From Corynebacterium amycolatum SK46 (GTDB lineage: Bacteria > Actinomycetota > Actinomycetes > Mycobacteriales > Mycobacteriaceae): DNA of 64,000 nt. Within the stretch, counting starts at the first letter, position 1, and every line of letters starts with the position of its first letter. The position numbers were made by a program, and so were the translations under genes. The notes under the pieces were generated by a model, which saw only the letters and a program-made list of their open reading frames with translations, was not told where the DNA came from and made no database searches. Below, one piece after another: positions 35,272 through 44,353 of this stretch. Location of the stretch: the NCBI RefSeq assembly GCF_000173655.1, contig NZ_ABZU01000008.1, positions 1 through 64,000 of the forward strand, in the 5' to 3' direction.

Positions 35272-36540
35272 CTAACCGAGCGAGGCAACTGCGCGCACGA
35301 GCTGGTCAATGTCGTGCGGCGTGTTGAACGGCTGGAGGCCAACTCCCACGGCGCCTCCAGCCTCATCGATGCCCATGGCCTCCAGCAGTGGCGATTCATA
35401 TGCATCAACAATGCTGGTCACGAGGCCATTATCCAGCAGCCTGTCCACGACCACCTTCGCCGACACTCCATCAACGAGGAAGCTAACACGCGGAATGTGC
35501 TGTGCTCGCGACACACTCGCGAAAGAATCATCTTCGGTATCCATGCCGATGATGTACACCCGCGGCAGGGTCATCAACGCCGCAATCAGGCGTTCCGACA
35601 ACGTCGTCAAGTAGCGAGAAACCTGCGGCATCGCCGTTTCAATGCGATGCCTACGCGACCCCCTCGCCGTGCTATCCAGCGATGCCAGGTGCAGCACCGA
35701 TTCCGACACCCCGCCGAGCAGTGCCGGCGATACCGGGGAAACCTCAATCCGCTCAACGCCGCGCGCATTCGGCACATAGCTTAACGACGTCATGCGCTCG
35801 AACATCTCGGGATCTCTGAACACCAAAGCCGCGACCTCAGGCCCGCCCAGCACAGAGGCATCAACCAGCATGATGTCGGCGCCCAGCTTGCTCATCGACA
35901 CATCAAGGTAGGCGACAATATCCGAGGCGTCGACCAACACCCAGGCGTTAGAGTGCTCATGCACCCGCCGAGAAATGTCAGCTACCGGGGCAATGGTGCC
36001 AACGAACGGATCCGCGGCCGGGACGACAACGAGGCGAGTGTGCTCGTCCACAAGTTCGTCGAACTGCCAGGACGGCAACGTGCCCGAGGACAAGTCGGCC
36101 TCAGCAATCCGGACTTGAGCTCCGTAGAGATTGGCTGCCCGGCGTAGTGGTGCGTGTATGACCTGCGAACCGATGCGAGAAATCACCAGGTTAGAGCCGA
36201 GCGTCAAGCGTCGACTCATTGCGGACGTGAACTGCTCCATGAGCACCTCACGCGAAGATCCCAGCACCACACCGGCGACCGGGCCACCAGTGAGGTCCGC
36301 AAAAGCCCGGCGCGCACTGGCGGTTAGTTCCGCTGCAGCGGGAACGCCCGAGCTGCGCGACTGGCCATGAGCCCCTGCCCCAGTCTCACCGGGAAGGGAC
36401 TTCTGCGCATTGCGAAATGCAGAAATCATCGCAGCCTGGACACGCTCGGGCACCTGGGTGCGTTGACCCGCATTGAGGTATGTCCACCCGTCGGAAAGCG
36501 ACGAGTAAGCACCCCTGGTTGTCGGCACATCGAAGGCCAT
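35272..36540 (-). CDS. class V aminotransferase-like protein lacking the PLP lysine
   Basis: A 422-residue protein with the fold of cysteine desulfurase-type class V aminotransferases. N-terminal YLNAGQRTQVPERVQ, a central VDASDIVAYLDVSMSKLGADIML stretch and the following GGPEVAALVF align with the family. At the place of the invariant His-Lys (normally in a GHK..GPKG.G segment) it has Ser229-Val230, so no Schiff-base lysine is present. It may be a pseudo-enzyme or use another chemistry. It is convergent with the quinone oxidoreductase gene. Confidence 0.8.
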   Translation of the reverse strand: MAFDVPTTRGAYSSLSDGWTYLNAGQRTQVPERVQAAMISAFRNAQKSLPGETGAGAHGQSRSSGVPAAAELTASARRAFADLTGGPVAGVVLGSSREVLMEQFTSAMSRRLTLGSNLVISRIGSQVIHAPLRRAANLYGAQVRIAEADLSSGTLPSWQFDELVDEHTRLVVVPAADPFVGTIAPVADISRRVHEHSNAWVLVDASDIVAYLDVSMSKLGADIMLVDASVLGGPEVAALVFRDPEMFERMTSLSYVPNARGVERIEVSPVSPALLGGVSESVLHLASLDSTARGSRRHRIETAMPQVSRYLTTLSERLIAALMTLPRVYIIGMDTEDDSFASVSRAQHIPRVSFLVDGVSAKVVVDRLLDNGLVTSIVDAYESPLLEAMGIDEAGGAVGVGLQPFNTPHDIDQLVRAVASLG

Positions 36541-37011
36541 GAAAACCCTTTCCCGGTTTTGAATTCAAGCTGCGATATCTATTTCAGAGTTAACTCTGCA
36601 ATCACCCACGAATCGAGCGTCCATGCCTCGAACCGTGTATCGCTTGCACATCTTAGTTGGAGCCAATTCTATCGAAGCAACCCCATATAGGATAATCTTT
36701 ATTCCCTCTTAGTAGTTGCTTAAAATTGGCCGAACTTTTCCTGCCTGTAGCCATGCGCGAGCACTCCCGGTGCGTGAACAATATGCACCAGCTGCATGCC
36801 ATAAAGCAGTTACAGCGGCGATTGTATGTAAGTTTTCCAGGGTCACATAACCAGTCACATAACCAACTGTGGAACCAGCCTAAGAAGCACCACGTCACCA
36901 CCAATGACGACCATCCCGCGCAACCGTTGTTCGCCGTCACGACGTGGAATAATGGCTCGCCCGGTGCCGTCGGTATTCAATCTAAACCGCCCTAGCTAGT
37001 AGTTTGGAGAC
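36541..37011. other. AT-richer intergenic region before wzm
   Basis: About 470 bp between divergent genes, AT-richer than the surroundings. It contains a 12-bp tandem duplication, GTCACATAACCA twice at 36842-36865. It should hold promoters for both the aminotransferase-like gene and the wzm-wzt-glfT1 group. An 89-codon frame (36726-36995) has no coding character. Nothing else was recognised. Confidence 0.55.
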
Positions 37012-37980
37012 GTGACTAACGCAGAAAATGATCGCCAATCCGCAGCTGCAGCCGACCAACCGGCCGATACTGTGCGCAGTGGCTCCGCTATCCGCACGGA
37101 GGAAACTCTCCGTCGTGACATTGCGCGCATAACTGACGCAACAGGTGAAGCACCGGCTTTCAAGTCGCGTTCCCGCACCATGGGCGCTGCCTGGCAGGAT
37201 TTGGTTACCGGCTTCGGCCAGCGCGAGCTGTGGCTGCAGCTGGGCTGGCAGGACATCAAACAGCGCTACCGCCGCTCCACGCTTGGCCCTCTGTGGATCA
37301 CCATTGCCACCGGCGCCATGGCCCTCGCCCTCGGCCTGCTGTACTCGCTACTGTTCCAGCAGGAGCTGGCGTTCTTCCTGCCACACGTGACCGTTGGCCT
37401 GATCATCTGGGGCTTCATCTCCGGCTGCGTGCGCGAGGGAGCAACCGTCTTCATTGAAAACGAAGGCCTAATCAAACAGTTGCCCAGTGCACTGAGTGTT
37501 CACGTCTACAGGCTGGTATGGCGGCAGCTGCTCTTCCTGGCCCACAACATGGTGATCTGGCTGATACTCGTGCTGGTCTTCCGGCCGGATTTGGGCTGGA
37601 ACTTCTTCCTGGTCATCCCCGCGATGGCGCTGCTGGTGGTCAACGGTGTGTGGGTGACGATGTTCTTCGGCATCATCGCTACGCGCTACCGCGACGTGGC
37701 ACCACTGCTGGATTCCCTAATTCAGCTGGTGTTCTACATGACCCCGATTGTGTGGACCACCAAGACACTGGAGGAACAGGGCGGTGCCGTCGCCGAACGC
37801 GCACGCATCGCAGAGATCAACCCGCTGTTCCACTACCTGGAAATCATCCGTGCCCCGCTAACCGGCGAGCCTGTGGATACCTACCACTGGTGGATCGTCC
37901 TCGCCTGCACCGCAGTCGGGCTACTGCTGGCACTCGGGGCCATGCGCCTGTGGCGCTCCCGCGTGAGCTACTGGGTTTAG
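37012..37980 (+). CDS. wzm: ABC-2 permease of cell-wall galactan/polysaccharide exporter (Wzm)
   Basis: A 322-residue permease with six hydrophobic helices of the polysaccharide ABC-2 type. The N-terminal amphipathic region LWLQLGWQDIKQRYRRSTLGPLW is typical of O-antigen exporters, as is NPLFHYLEIIRAPL near the end. By similarity in context to mycobacterial Rv3783 it should pass the lipid-linked galactan across the membrane with the next gene product. The start is GTG. It is followed by wzt after 46 bp, a gap holding one CGTCGTAAAGC repeat. Confidence 0.88.
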   Translation: MTNAENDRQSAAAADQPADTVRSGSAIRTEETLRRDIARITDATGEAPAFKSRSRTMGAAWQDLVTGFGQRELWLQLGWQDIKQRYRRSTLGPLWITIATGAMALALGLLYSLLFQQELAFFLPHVTVGLIIWGFISGCVREGATVFIENEGLIKQLPSALSVHVYRLVWRQLLFLAHNMVIWLILVLVFRPDLGWNFFLVIPAMALLVVNGVWVTMFFGIIATRYRDVAPLLDSLIQLVFYMTPIVWTTKTLEEQGGAVAERARIAEINPLFHYLEIIRAPLTGEPVDTYHWWIVLACTAVGLLLALGAMRLWRSRVSYWV

Positions 37981-38026
37981 GCCGCAAGGACCGTCGTAAA
38001 GCGAATAGAACTAGCAAGGGATAAGC

Positions 38027-38809
38027 ATGGTCAGCATTGATACTTACAACGCGTGCGTTGACTTCCCCATTTTCGACGCCAAATCGCGGTCGATGAAGAA
38101 GGCGTTTCTCGGCGCCGCGGGTGGTGCGATTGGCCGCAATGACTCCAACGTCGTGGTCATTGAGGCTCTGAAGGACATCAACATTCACCTGCGCGAGGGC
38201 GACCGCGTCGGCCTGGTAGGCCACAACGGCGCAGGCAAGTCCACGCTGCTGCGACTCCTGTCGGGCATCTATGAGCCCACGCGCGGTGCTGCCGATGTAC
38301 GCGGCCGTGTGGCTCCGGTATTCGACCTCGGTGTCGGTATGGACCCGGAAATCTCAGGCCTGGAAAACATCATCATCCGCGGTCTGTTCCTGGGGCAGAC
38401 GCGCAAGCAGATGAAATCCAAGCTCGACGAAATCGCAGAATTCACCGAACTCGGCGACTACCTGCACATGCCACTGCGCACCTACTCCACCGGTATGCGC
38501 GTGCGACTGGCGCTCGGCGTGGTCACGTCCATTGAGCCGGAGATTCTGCTTCTCGACGAAGGCATCGGAGCCGTCGACGCCGCATTCATGGCGAAGGCCC
38601 GAACGAAGTTGACCGAGCTGGTCGACCGCTCCGGGCTGCTGGTGTTTGCGTCGCACTCGAATGAGTTCCTGGCGCAGCTGTGCGACACGGCGCTGTGGAT
38701 CGATCACGGTACGGTTCGACAGGCAGGGCTTGTCGACGAAGTGGTCGAAGCCTACGAAGGTAAAGAGGCCGCCGACCAGGTGCGCCGCGTGCTCGCGCAG
38801 CGACGGTAG
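38027..38809 (+). CDS. wzt: ABC ATPase of galactan/polysaccharide exporter (Wzt)
   Basis: A 260-residue polysaccharide-exporter ATPase. Walker A GHNGAGKST, signature YSTGMRVRLALG and Walker B ILLLDEGIGAVD are intact. It lacks the C-terminal carbohydrate-binding domain of classical Wzt, like mycobacterial Rv3781. It works with the upstream permease. GlfT1 follows, matching the mycobacterial trio of ATPase, GlfT1 and permease for galactan assembly. Confidence 0.9.
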   Translation: MVSIDTYNACVDFPIFDAKSRSMKKAFLGAAGGAIGRNDSNVVVIEALKDINIHLREGDRVGLVGHNGAGKSTLLRLLSGIYEPTRGAADVRGRVAPVFDLGVGMDPEISGLENIIIRGLFLGQTRKQMKSKLDEIAEFTELGDYLHMPLRTYSTGMRVRLALGVVTSIEPEILLLDEGIGAVDAAFMAKARTKLTELVDRSGLLVFASHSNEFLAQLCDTALWIDHGTVRQAGLVDEVVEAYEGKEAADQVRRVLAQRR

Positions 38810-38975
38810 TAGTTTCGCCGGGAGTCCGGGCGCAGTTGCCCATCGTGGCCTAGCGGGCGGCTCGCGGGCAGCTGGTGAGCGGCTGGCGGGCGGCGCGGAT
38901 GCTTGGAATTGCCCACCCGGAGCAACATGGCAAGATAGACAGCAATAAAAACAGTAATAAACGGTACTTCACCCG

Positions 38976-40082
38976 ATGGAGAACGAAGTGAGCGAAAACT
39001 CGGCTGACCACCCAAAGCACGATGAGGCAGCAACGGCCGCAATCGTGGTGACTCACAACCGCATCGAGGACCTGCGTCAATCGCTTCCCATCGTTGCTAG
39101 CCAGACCCACATGCCGAAGTGGCTCATCATCGTCGACAACGGCAATGACCCAAAGGTCAAGGAGCTCGCTGAGCAGGTGGCGGCGCAGCAGTCGTCGGAA
39201 AGCGGATCGGCGCCGGAAATTCACTACCTCGGCTCCAAGACGAACCTGGGCGGCGCTGGTGGTTTCGCACTGGGCATGCTGACTGCGCTGTCGCTGGGCG
39301 CGGAGTGGATTTGGTGCGCCGATGACGACGGCCGCCCGGAGGACTCCTACGTGCTGAAGGCGCTGCACAGCTGCGCGCGACGCCACCAGCTCGATGCTGT
39401 CTCGCCGGTGGTCTGCGATATTAAGGCCCCGAACAAGCTGGCATTCCCCCTGCGCCGCGGGCTGGTGTGGCGTCGTCACCGCGAGGAGCTTTTCGAAAGC
39501 GGCATCAACCCCAAACTCCCCGCAGTACGCGACTCTGAGGGGCGGAGATGGTTCACCAATTTCGCAGTTCAGAAGGCTGCGACCGGGCTCGAACTGCCTA
39601 GCGACCTCGAAATCATCGACAGCAACCACGACCTCCTGCCCGGCATCGCGTCCCTGTTCAACGGCGCGCTGTTTAGCGCCCGCTCGCTGGAACAGCTCGG
39701 CGTTCCCGACTACCGCCTGTTCATCCGCGGCGACGAGGTCGAATTCCACCGCCGCCTAGTCCGCTCCGGCCTCCGGTTCGGCACATGCTTGACGACGGCC
39801 TACCTGCACCCCTCCGGATCGGGTGAATTTGTGCCCATTCTCGGCGGCAAGATGCACACGCAGTACCCGACCAATGACTTCAAGCGCTACTTCACCTACC
39901 GCAACCGCGGCTACCTGATGAGCCAGCCCGGCATGCGCAAGCTCATGCCACAGGAGTTCCTGCGCTTCGGCTGGTTCTTCCTGGTCCAGCGCCGCGATGT
40001 CCGCGGCTTCTACCGCTGGTTCAAGCTTCTGAAGCAGGGCCGCGCGGAGAACTTCGAGCGCTTCGATCCGAAGTCGAAGTAG
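38976..40082 (+). CDS. glfT1: galactofuranosyltransferase GlfT1
   Basis: A 368-residue GT2 glycosyltransferase that would add the first galactofuranose residues to the lipid-linked linker of arabinogalactan. Motifs are AAIVVTHNRIEDL, GSKTNLGGAGGFALGM, and the DxD-type metal site CADDDGRPED; RGDEVEFHRRL fits the catalytic base region. It is somewhat longer than the mycobacterial enzyme (about 304). It follows wzt by 166 bp. The product acts at the cytoplasmic face of the membrane. Confidence 0.9.
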   Translation: MENEVSENSADHPKHDEAATAAIVVTHNRIEDLRQSLPIVASQTHMPKWLIIVDNGNDPKVKELAEQVAAQQSSESGSAPEIHYLGSKTNLGGAGGFALGMLTALSLGAEWIWCADDDGRPEDSYVLKALHSCARRHQLDAVSPVVCDIKAPNKLAFPLRRGLVWRRHREELFESGINPKLPAVRDSEGRRWFTNFAVQKAATGLELPSDLEIIDSNHDLLPGIASLFNGALFSARSLEQLGVPDYRLFIRGDEVEFHRRLVRSGLRFGTCLTTAYLHPSGSGEFVPILGGKMHTQYPTNDFKRYFTYRNRGYLMSQPGMRKLMPQEFLRFGWFFLVQRRDVRGFYRWFKLLKQGRAENFERFDPKSK

Positions 40083-40475
40083 TTCGGGCAAGCATTGCGG
40101 CACTGACCTGCATATTTGACCTCGCCCGGGTCGTGTAGCCCGCATTTCGAGTACTCAGTGCACAAAAGTGTTACCTAACCCCTGGTTCCCTTTTCCTCCA
40201 CTGACATATCGATGAGGTATTCACTCATCGATGCGCTACAACCTGCGCATAAGTGAATAGTCCTACGATAAGTGCGCGGGCCAGGCCAACAGCATGGCCA
40301 TAAGTCCTGAAATATCATCGATAAGTGGCGGGAAGTTGGCCATAAGTCAGCACGACGGCCCAAAAGTGTCGATGAATGAAGTGAAACTGGCCATAAGTCG
40401 CTGGAAATCCGAGCCAATCCGCTCGAAATCGTTGCCAGTCCGGTCAGCACAATTGCAATAGGTCAGCAGCTGAAC
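40083..40475. other. intergenic region with repeat copy C
   Basis: About 390 bp between the convergent glfT1 and AbiEi-like genes. Apart from repeat copy C (40203-40401) I see no gene and no clear terminator hairpin. Confidence 0.6.
40203..40401. repeat. intergenic hairpin repeat, copy C
   Basis: Third and longest member. It opens with ATATCGATGAGGTATTCAC shared with copy A, then an ATGCGC/GCGCAT hairpin. It then has at least six irregularly spaced xxATAAGT-type blocks (CGCATAAGTG, CGATAAGTG, GCCATAAGTC three times, CGATAAGTG, CAAAAGTG), spaced roughly 15-35 bp. It sits between convergent genes. Confidence 0.65.
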
Positions 40476-41606
40476 TTAGCTGGAGTCGCGCGAGGTCGGT
40501 GCATTTTCCAGAAGCTGCAAACGCTGCTTACGCTGCTGGATTCTGGACTCACGGAGCTGCCGATCTTTATACGGCACAGTGGCTTGACGAAAACGCCCAA
40601 CTTCGGACGAAAACACCAACCCACCTGCCTGAATGCGCTGCCTCTGCCGAATAGCGAACTGTCGCAAGACCTCCACGCAGTCCCCATTAATGACCTGTGA
40701 CCATTGGAAGCGGAGTACATCTAAGTGGAGATTCCTCAGACGCTTCTCCCGAGCTTGCTCTTTCAGAAGCACAGTCTCCGTAGCCGCTACCCCGCCACCG
40801 GAATACTTAGTCAGCCCATCGAACTCAATGATCAAATTCAGATGAGGCACATAAAAATCGACGCGCCCAATGAATCCTCCGCTGTCATAGAACTCGACTT
40901 GTTGCATGAGCACGCATTTTTCGTCGTAAAGCGTGGCAATTCCTGAGTCGATTATGCATTTCTTTGTGATTGACTCACCGATGGTTTCGCTGTGTGCGCT
41001 GGCAGTTCGAAGGAGCTCACGGGCACGACGGGTCCCCGGGGAACGTGGGTAGTTTGTGAGGACTGTATGCAATTCTTCGAGGTCACACCACTGTCGTAGT
41101 GCGGTGTCAACGACGATTGGCCCGTTTTCGGACTCGCTGGTGCGGCAAATATCGATGACGGTTTTCGGCACATCGGTAACGCAGCGCCCACCAATGCGAA
41201 CGATGTCTTGTTCGAGGATTTTGCCGCCGACATGGCGCAATCCGCCGCCAGGTCGGCGCAGGCCGGAATTGGCAAGCGCGATTGTGGCATTTCGGACAAG
41301 CAACGGGATGCCATGCAACGCAGCGGCTGCTTCTCCTGTAATGATGGTCTCCGAGCCAGGCTTGACCAGCGCTTTTATCTGTAGTTGAAAACGTTCGAAT
41401 GCTGACAGCGCATTCCACCGTGAGCAATCGATGTAGGTGCCATACGCCAGTCTGAGCAGGGATCCATCTCGAATATTTGCGCTTCCGACGTGCCCGTGCA
41501 GATTATCCAGCTCTGACTTGGCACTGACATATTCACAAGGATGCTTGATTTGTTTCTGCACAGCCGCGTGGATGAGGCCATCGGAATCGTAAGTCCAGTT
41601 AGGCAT
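40476..41606 (-). CDS. AbiEi-like / DUF559-type protein, possible orphan defence gene
   Basis: A 376-residue protein. The N-terminal half resembles AbiEi-type antitoxins (winged-helix region, LRLAYGTYIDCSRWNAL, then GEAAAALHGIPLL). The C-terminal part resembles the DUF559/Vsr-like nuclease fold (GRVDFYVPHLNLIIEFDGLTKYSG, with VLRFQWSQVI after it). No AbiEii toxin gene lies beside it. Such fusions are common as solitary genes in actinobacteria and their role is open. The start is uncertain between ATG 41606 and GTG 41618. Confidence 0.72.
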   Translation of the reverse strand: MPNWTYDSDGLIHAAVQKQIKHPCEYVSAKSELDNLHGHVGSANIRDGSLLRLAYGTYIDCSRWNALSAFERFQLQIKALVKPGSETIITGEAAAALHGIPLLVRNATIALANSGLRRPGGGLRHVGGKILEQDIVRIGGRCVTDVPKTVIDICRTSESENGPIVVDTALRQWCDLEELHTVLTNYPRSPGTRRARELLRTASAHSETIGESITKKCIIDSGIATLYDEKCVLMQQVEFYDSGGFIGRVDFYVPHLNLIIEFDGLTKYSGGGVAATETVLLKEQAREKRLRNLHLDVLRFQWSQVINGDCVEVLRQFAIRQRQRIQAGGLVFSSEVGRFRQATVPYKDRQLRESRIQQRKQRLQLLENAPTSRDSS

Positions 41607-41760
41607 TGGTTTAGGCACGCTCCCCGAGGTGGGCTACAGGAATTCACGCATGGAATTAGTGCCTTCATTTATGGCCGACTCCGTGAAAATTGGCAGCAGA
41701 AAAGCCGCCGAATTGCCCGTTTCTGTGGACAATTTGGCGGCTGTGGATAACTGTCAAAAG

Positions 41761-42402
41761 TTAACCTCTTGGTGCATCTTCGAGACGGATACCAAAAGGG
41801 ACTCCGGGATCAGAGGGCCAATAGTATTCATCATCCGAAAAGGTAATAGTGGCGCGCTCGCCATCGCTGTGCAGTGCCGGATTGACGATTGCCTGTTCAA
41901 TCGTGCGCGTCTCCGGCCCGTTTTGCCCCGACAGCTGTGCAGTAACTTCGGTCGGCTGGTCCAGAATCAAGATTGCGTAAGGTCCCCTGTCCGGTGAACC
42001 GGGGTTAGGATCCTGGCGCTGCTCATAGGCTAGAACTTCTGCTTTGGTCTGGAAAACCTTCACGGTTCCCGTAATCGAATTGGTTCCAGACGTGCTTGAC
42101 GAAGAACTAGAACCCGAACCAGACCCAGACCCCGAAGCCTGCTGCCCCGCCGTCGGATTCGGGCCACCATCGTCCCCAGCACTGCTGCCAGCACCGTTGT
42201 CATCAGCAACCACGGCATTGCTTTCGCTTGACGACGACACACTGCCCTCGGCAGCCGCCGAATCGTCACCTCGATCCCCGGACATCTTGATAAACAGGAA
42301 CAGAGCCAGCAACAGGATAATCAGCACCAATAGCCCCAAAATGGCGATGAGCTGTTTGCGCGTTTTGTCGCCTGAGCTATACGGCGGCGTGGGAGTAGTC
42401 AT
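41761..42402 (-). CDS. single-pass membrane protein of unknown function
   Basis: A 213-residue protein with one N-terminal transmembrane helix (about 18-39, LIAILGLLVLIILLLALFLFI) and a Ser/Gly/Asp low-complexity linker (45-110). A small globular extracytoplasmic domain with EVTAQLSGQNGPETRTIEQAIVNP follows. Its start is 10 bp after the glfT2 stop, so it is co-transcribed with glfT2, hinting at a cell-wall role. It resembles the membrane protein at 33023-33715 in layout, not in sequence. Confidence 0.75.
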   Translation of the reverse strand: MTTPTPPYSSGDKTRKQLIAILGLLVLIILLLALFLFIKMSGDRGDDSAAAEGSVSSSSESNAVVADDNGAGSSAGDDGGPNPTAGQQASGSGSGSGSSSSSSTSGTNSITGTVKVFQTKAEVLAYEQRQDPNPGSPDRGPYAILILDQPTEVTAQLSGQNGPETRTIEQAIVNPALHSDGERATITFSDDEYYWPSDPGVPFGIRLEDAPRG

Positions 42403-42412
42403 GACCGTAAAG

Positions 42413-44335
42413 CTACTCGCCCTGGAAGAACTTCTCCCAGTTTTCCTCGCTGGTCAGCGACGGTACGGCGGCACGCCACTGCTTCGCAAGGTCGTCCCAC
42501 TTGGAGGAAAGTTCGCGCATGAGGCTGATGGCCTCGGCGCGCATGGACTTTTCCTTATCCAGGTCGCGGACCAGATGACGCACACCGTTCTGGGAGGCAT
42601 CGGTGACCCAGACATCGTCGAAGGTGGAAATGTGCCACCAGAAGGAGTCCTCGAAGGCCACGGCCACCGGACCCGGGCGCTTCTTGCCCATCTGGGTGTA
42701 CGCAAGCCGCTTTGCCATCGTCTTGTTTTCGCTGGAAATCTCGTGTGACGGCGGACGCACCGGGGTCAGACCGCCCGGCATTTCATGCATGGGCAGCAGC
42801 TCGGTCTCCGGGAAGTTCTTTCGACCAGCAGAGATGCGAGCGAAGTCGCCCTGCGATGCGTTCTTCAGCACCTCTGGTCCACGCAACAGGTCACGGACAG
42901 CTTCCATTTGCGTCCAGGCCAGGCCGTAGCGCATGGAGACCAGGTTCGAGAGGATTCGTCGTGAAGCGACGTTGACCATGTCCTTGGCTGTGACATCACC
43001 GTGCATCGTGGCGGCGATAAGCGCGTTGCGCAGGCCGAAGTACTGGGCAGCGTTTTCGATGTCCTTCCAGTAGAAATCGGCGTGCCAAACGGCTGCGCCC
43101 GGAAGGGTGTCGGTCGGGTAACCGGCCTTGGCAGCGCGGAAGCCAAAATCAATGTCGTCGTACTGGAAGAACAGCGGCAGCGCCAGGCCAATCTTCTTAA
43201 TGACCTCGGACGGCACCAGGCAGGTCCACCAGGCGTTGTAGTCAACGCCCAGGCGACGCAGCTGGTGGTACTTGCGCACGTCCACGTCGGCGTAACCGAA
43301 CTTGGGGTCGTTCTCCTCGACCGTCAGCGCCTTCCAGTTGTAGGTCTCACCGGTGCGGAAGAGGCTGGTCGGGTTGAACAGGAAGAGCATCTGCGCGCCG
43401 AGCAGCATCGGCTTTTCCGCGCATACGGCCAAGGCGGATAGGCGCAGGGTGGTTTCGGGCTCGGGGCGGATGTCGTCGTCGGTAAGCAGCACCATGCAGT
43501 CGCCCGCAGCGGTGGCATCGCGCATGCCGCGGGAGAAACCGCCGGCGCCGCCGAGGTTCGGCTGGTGGACAACGTTCAGGCGCTCGCCGAGAATCTCCTT
43601 GGCCTGGATGAAGTCAGCTTCGTCGGCCGGGTGCTGTTCGCCCTGGTCAACGACGCGGATGGTGCGAACGCGCTCAAGGGCTGGCAGGTCCTCAGCCAGC
43701 GTGGCGACGGTTCGAGCACAGTCAACCGGTCGGTTGTAAGAACAAATGACCAGGTCAGTCGGAATATCGCGCTTGATAGCCGACTTGGGCACAACATAGC
43801 GGACATCGGAAATCTTTGCGCCTGCGTCCTCGGTGTCGAAGCGCAGGTGAATGGCACCGCCATCGGCGAAGCGGTCCAGCGGGACGGTCAGGCGCACCTC
43901 TTCATTGGCAGAACCCGACATTGGCGAGTGCTCACCGGTCCAGTTGCCGTCGGCATCCGAGCCGCCCGCTGCCCAGGAGTCCTCCAAGCGTAGGTGGCCG
44001 CCGATGTCCTCAGTGTAGGCCAGCACACGCGCGGAACCGACCACGCGTGCACGGATTTCGACCTGCTTAATTGAGGTCCAGCGCTGCCAGTAAGAAGCTC
44101 GGAAGCGACCGAAGTAGGTGTCAGTGCGCACTACGGTGTGGCGACCGAGCGTGATCGAGTTACGGGTGGCCTGCACCGAGCTGTCGTAGGCGCCAACGCC
44201 TTCGACTCGGTAGTACAAATCCGGCTCCACCCAATCAGCTGGGGGAGCAAACAGCACGCGCTGAATAGTCAGCATGTCAACATCGGTTTCGGCGGTCAGC
44301 TGAGTGGATTCCTTATTAGAAGCAGTCGAAGTCAC
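42413..44335 (-). CDS. glfT2: galactofuranosyltransferase GlfT2
   Basis: A 640-residue bifunctional UDP-Galf transferase that polymerises the galactan with alternating beta-1,5 and beta-1,6 links. The N-terminal beta-sandwich domain (1-195) is followed by the GT-A domain with DLVICSYNRPVDCARTV, QPNLGGAGGFSRGM, the metal-binding TDDDIRPEPE, the NAWWTC acceptor site, FQYDDIDF (catalytic Asp) and WHADFYW (metal-binding His). Length equals the mycobacterial enzyme. The start is GTG. A gtrA-type gene lies just upstream on the same strand. Confidence 0.95.
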   Translation of the reverse strand: MTSTASNKESTQLTAETDVDMLTIQRVLFAPPADWVEPDLYYRVEGVGAYDSSVQATRNSITLGRHTVVRTDTYFGRFRASYWQRWTSIKQVEIRARVVGSARVLAYTEDIGGHLRLEDSWAAGGSDADGNWTGEHSPMSGSANEEVRLTVPLDRFADGGAIHLRFDTEDAGAKISDVRYVVPKSAIKRDIPTDLVICSYNRPVDCARTVATLAEDLPALERVRTIRVVDQGEQHPADEADFIQAKEILGERLNVVHQPNLGGAGGFSRGMRDATAAGDCMVLLTDDDIRPEPETTLRLSALAVCAEKPMLLGAQMLFLFNPTSLFRTGETYNWKALTVEENDPKFGYADVDVRKYHQLRRLGVDYNAWWTCLVPSEVIKKIGLALPLFFQYDDIDFGFRAAKAGYPTDTLPGAAVWHADFYWKDIENAAQYFGLRNALIAATMHGDVTAKDMVNVASRRILSNLVSMRYGLAWTQMEAVRDLLRGPEVLKNASQGDFARISAGRKNFPETELLPMHEMPGGLTPVRPPSHEISSENKTMAKRLAYTQMGKKRPGPVAVAFEDSFWWHISTFDDVWVTDASQNGVRHLVRDLDKEKSMRAEAISLMRELSSKWDDLAKQWRAAVPSLTSEENWEKFFQGE

Positions 44336-44353
44336 GTCCCCCAGCGTATCGCG

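Noticed and set aside
36726..36995. 89-codon plus-strand frame before wzm
   Set aside because: Rich in His/Asn/Gln from AT-rich intergenic sequence, includes the tandem GTCACATAACCA repeat, and lacks a ribosome binding site.
40203..40401. Possible CRISPR array
   Set aside because: Blocks are short, degenerate and irregularly spaced, with no constant repeat length and no cas genes.
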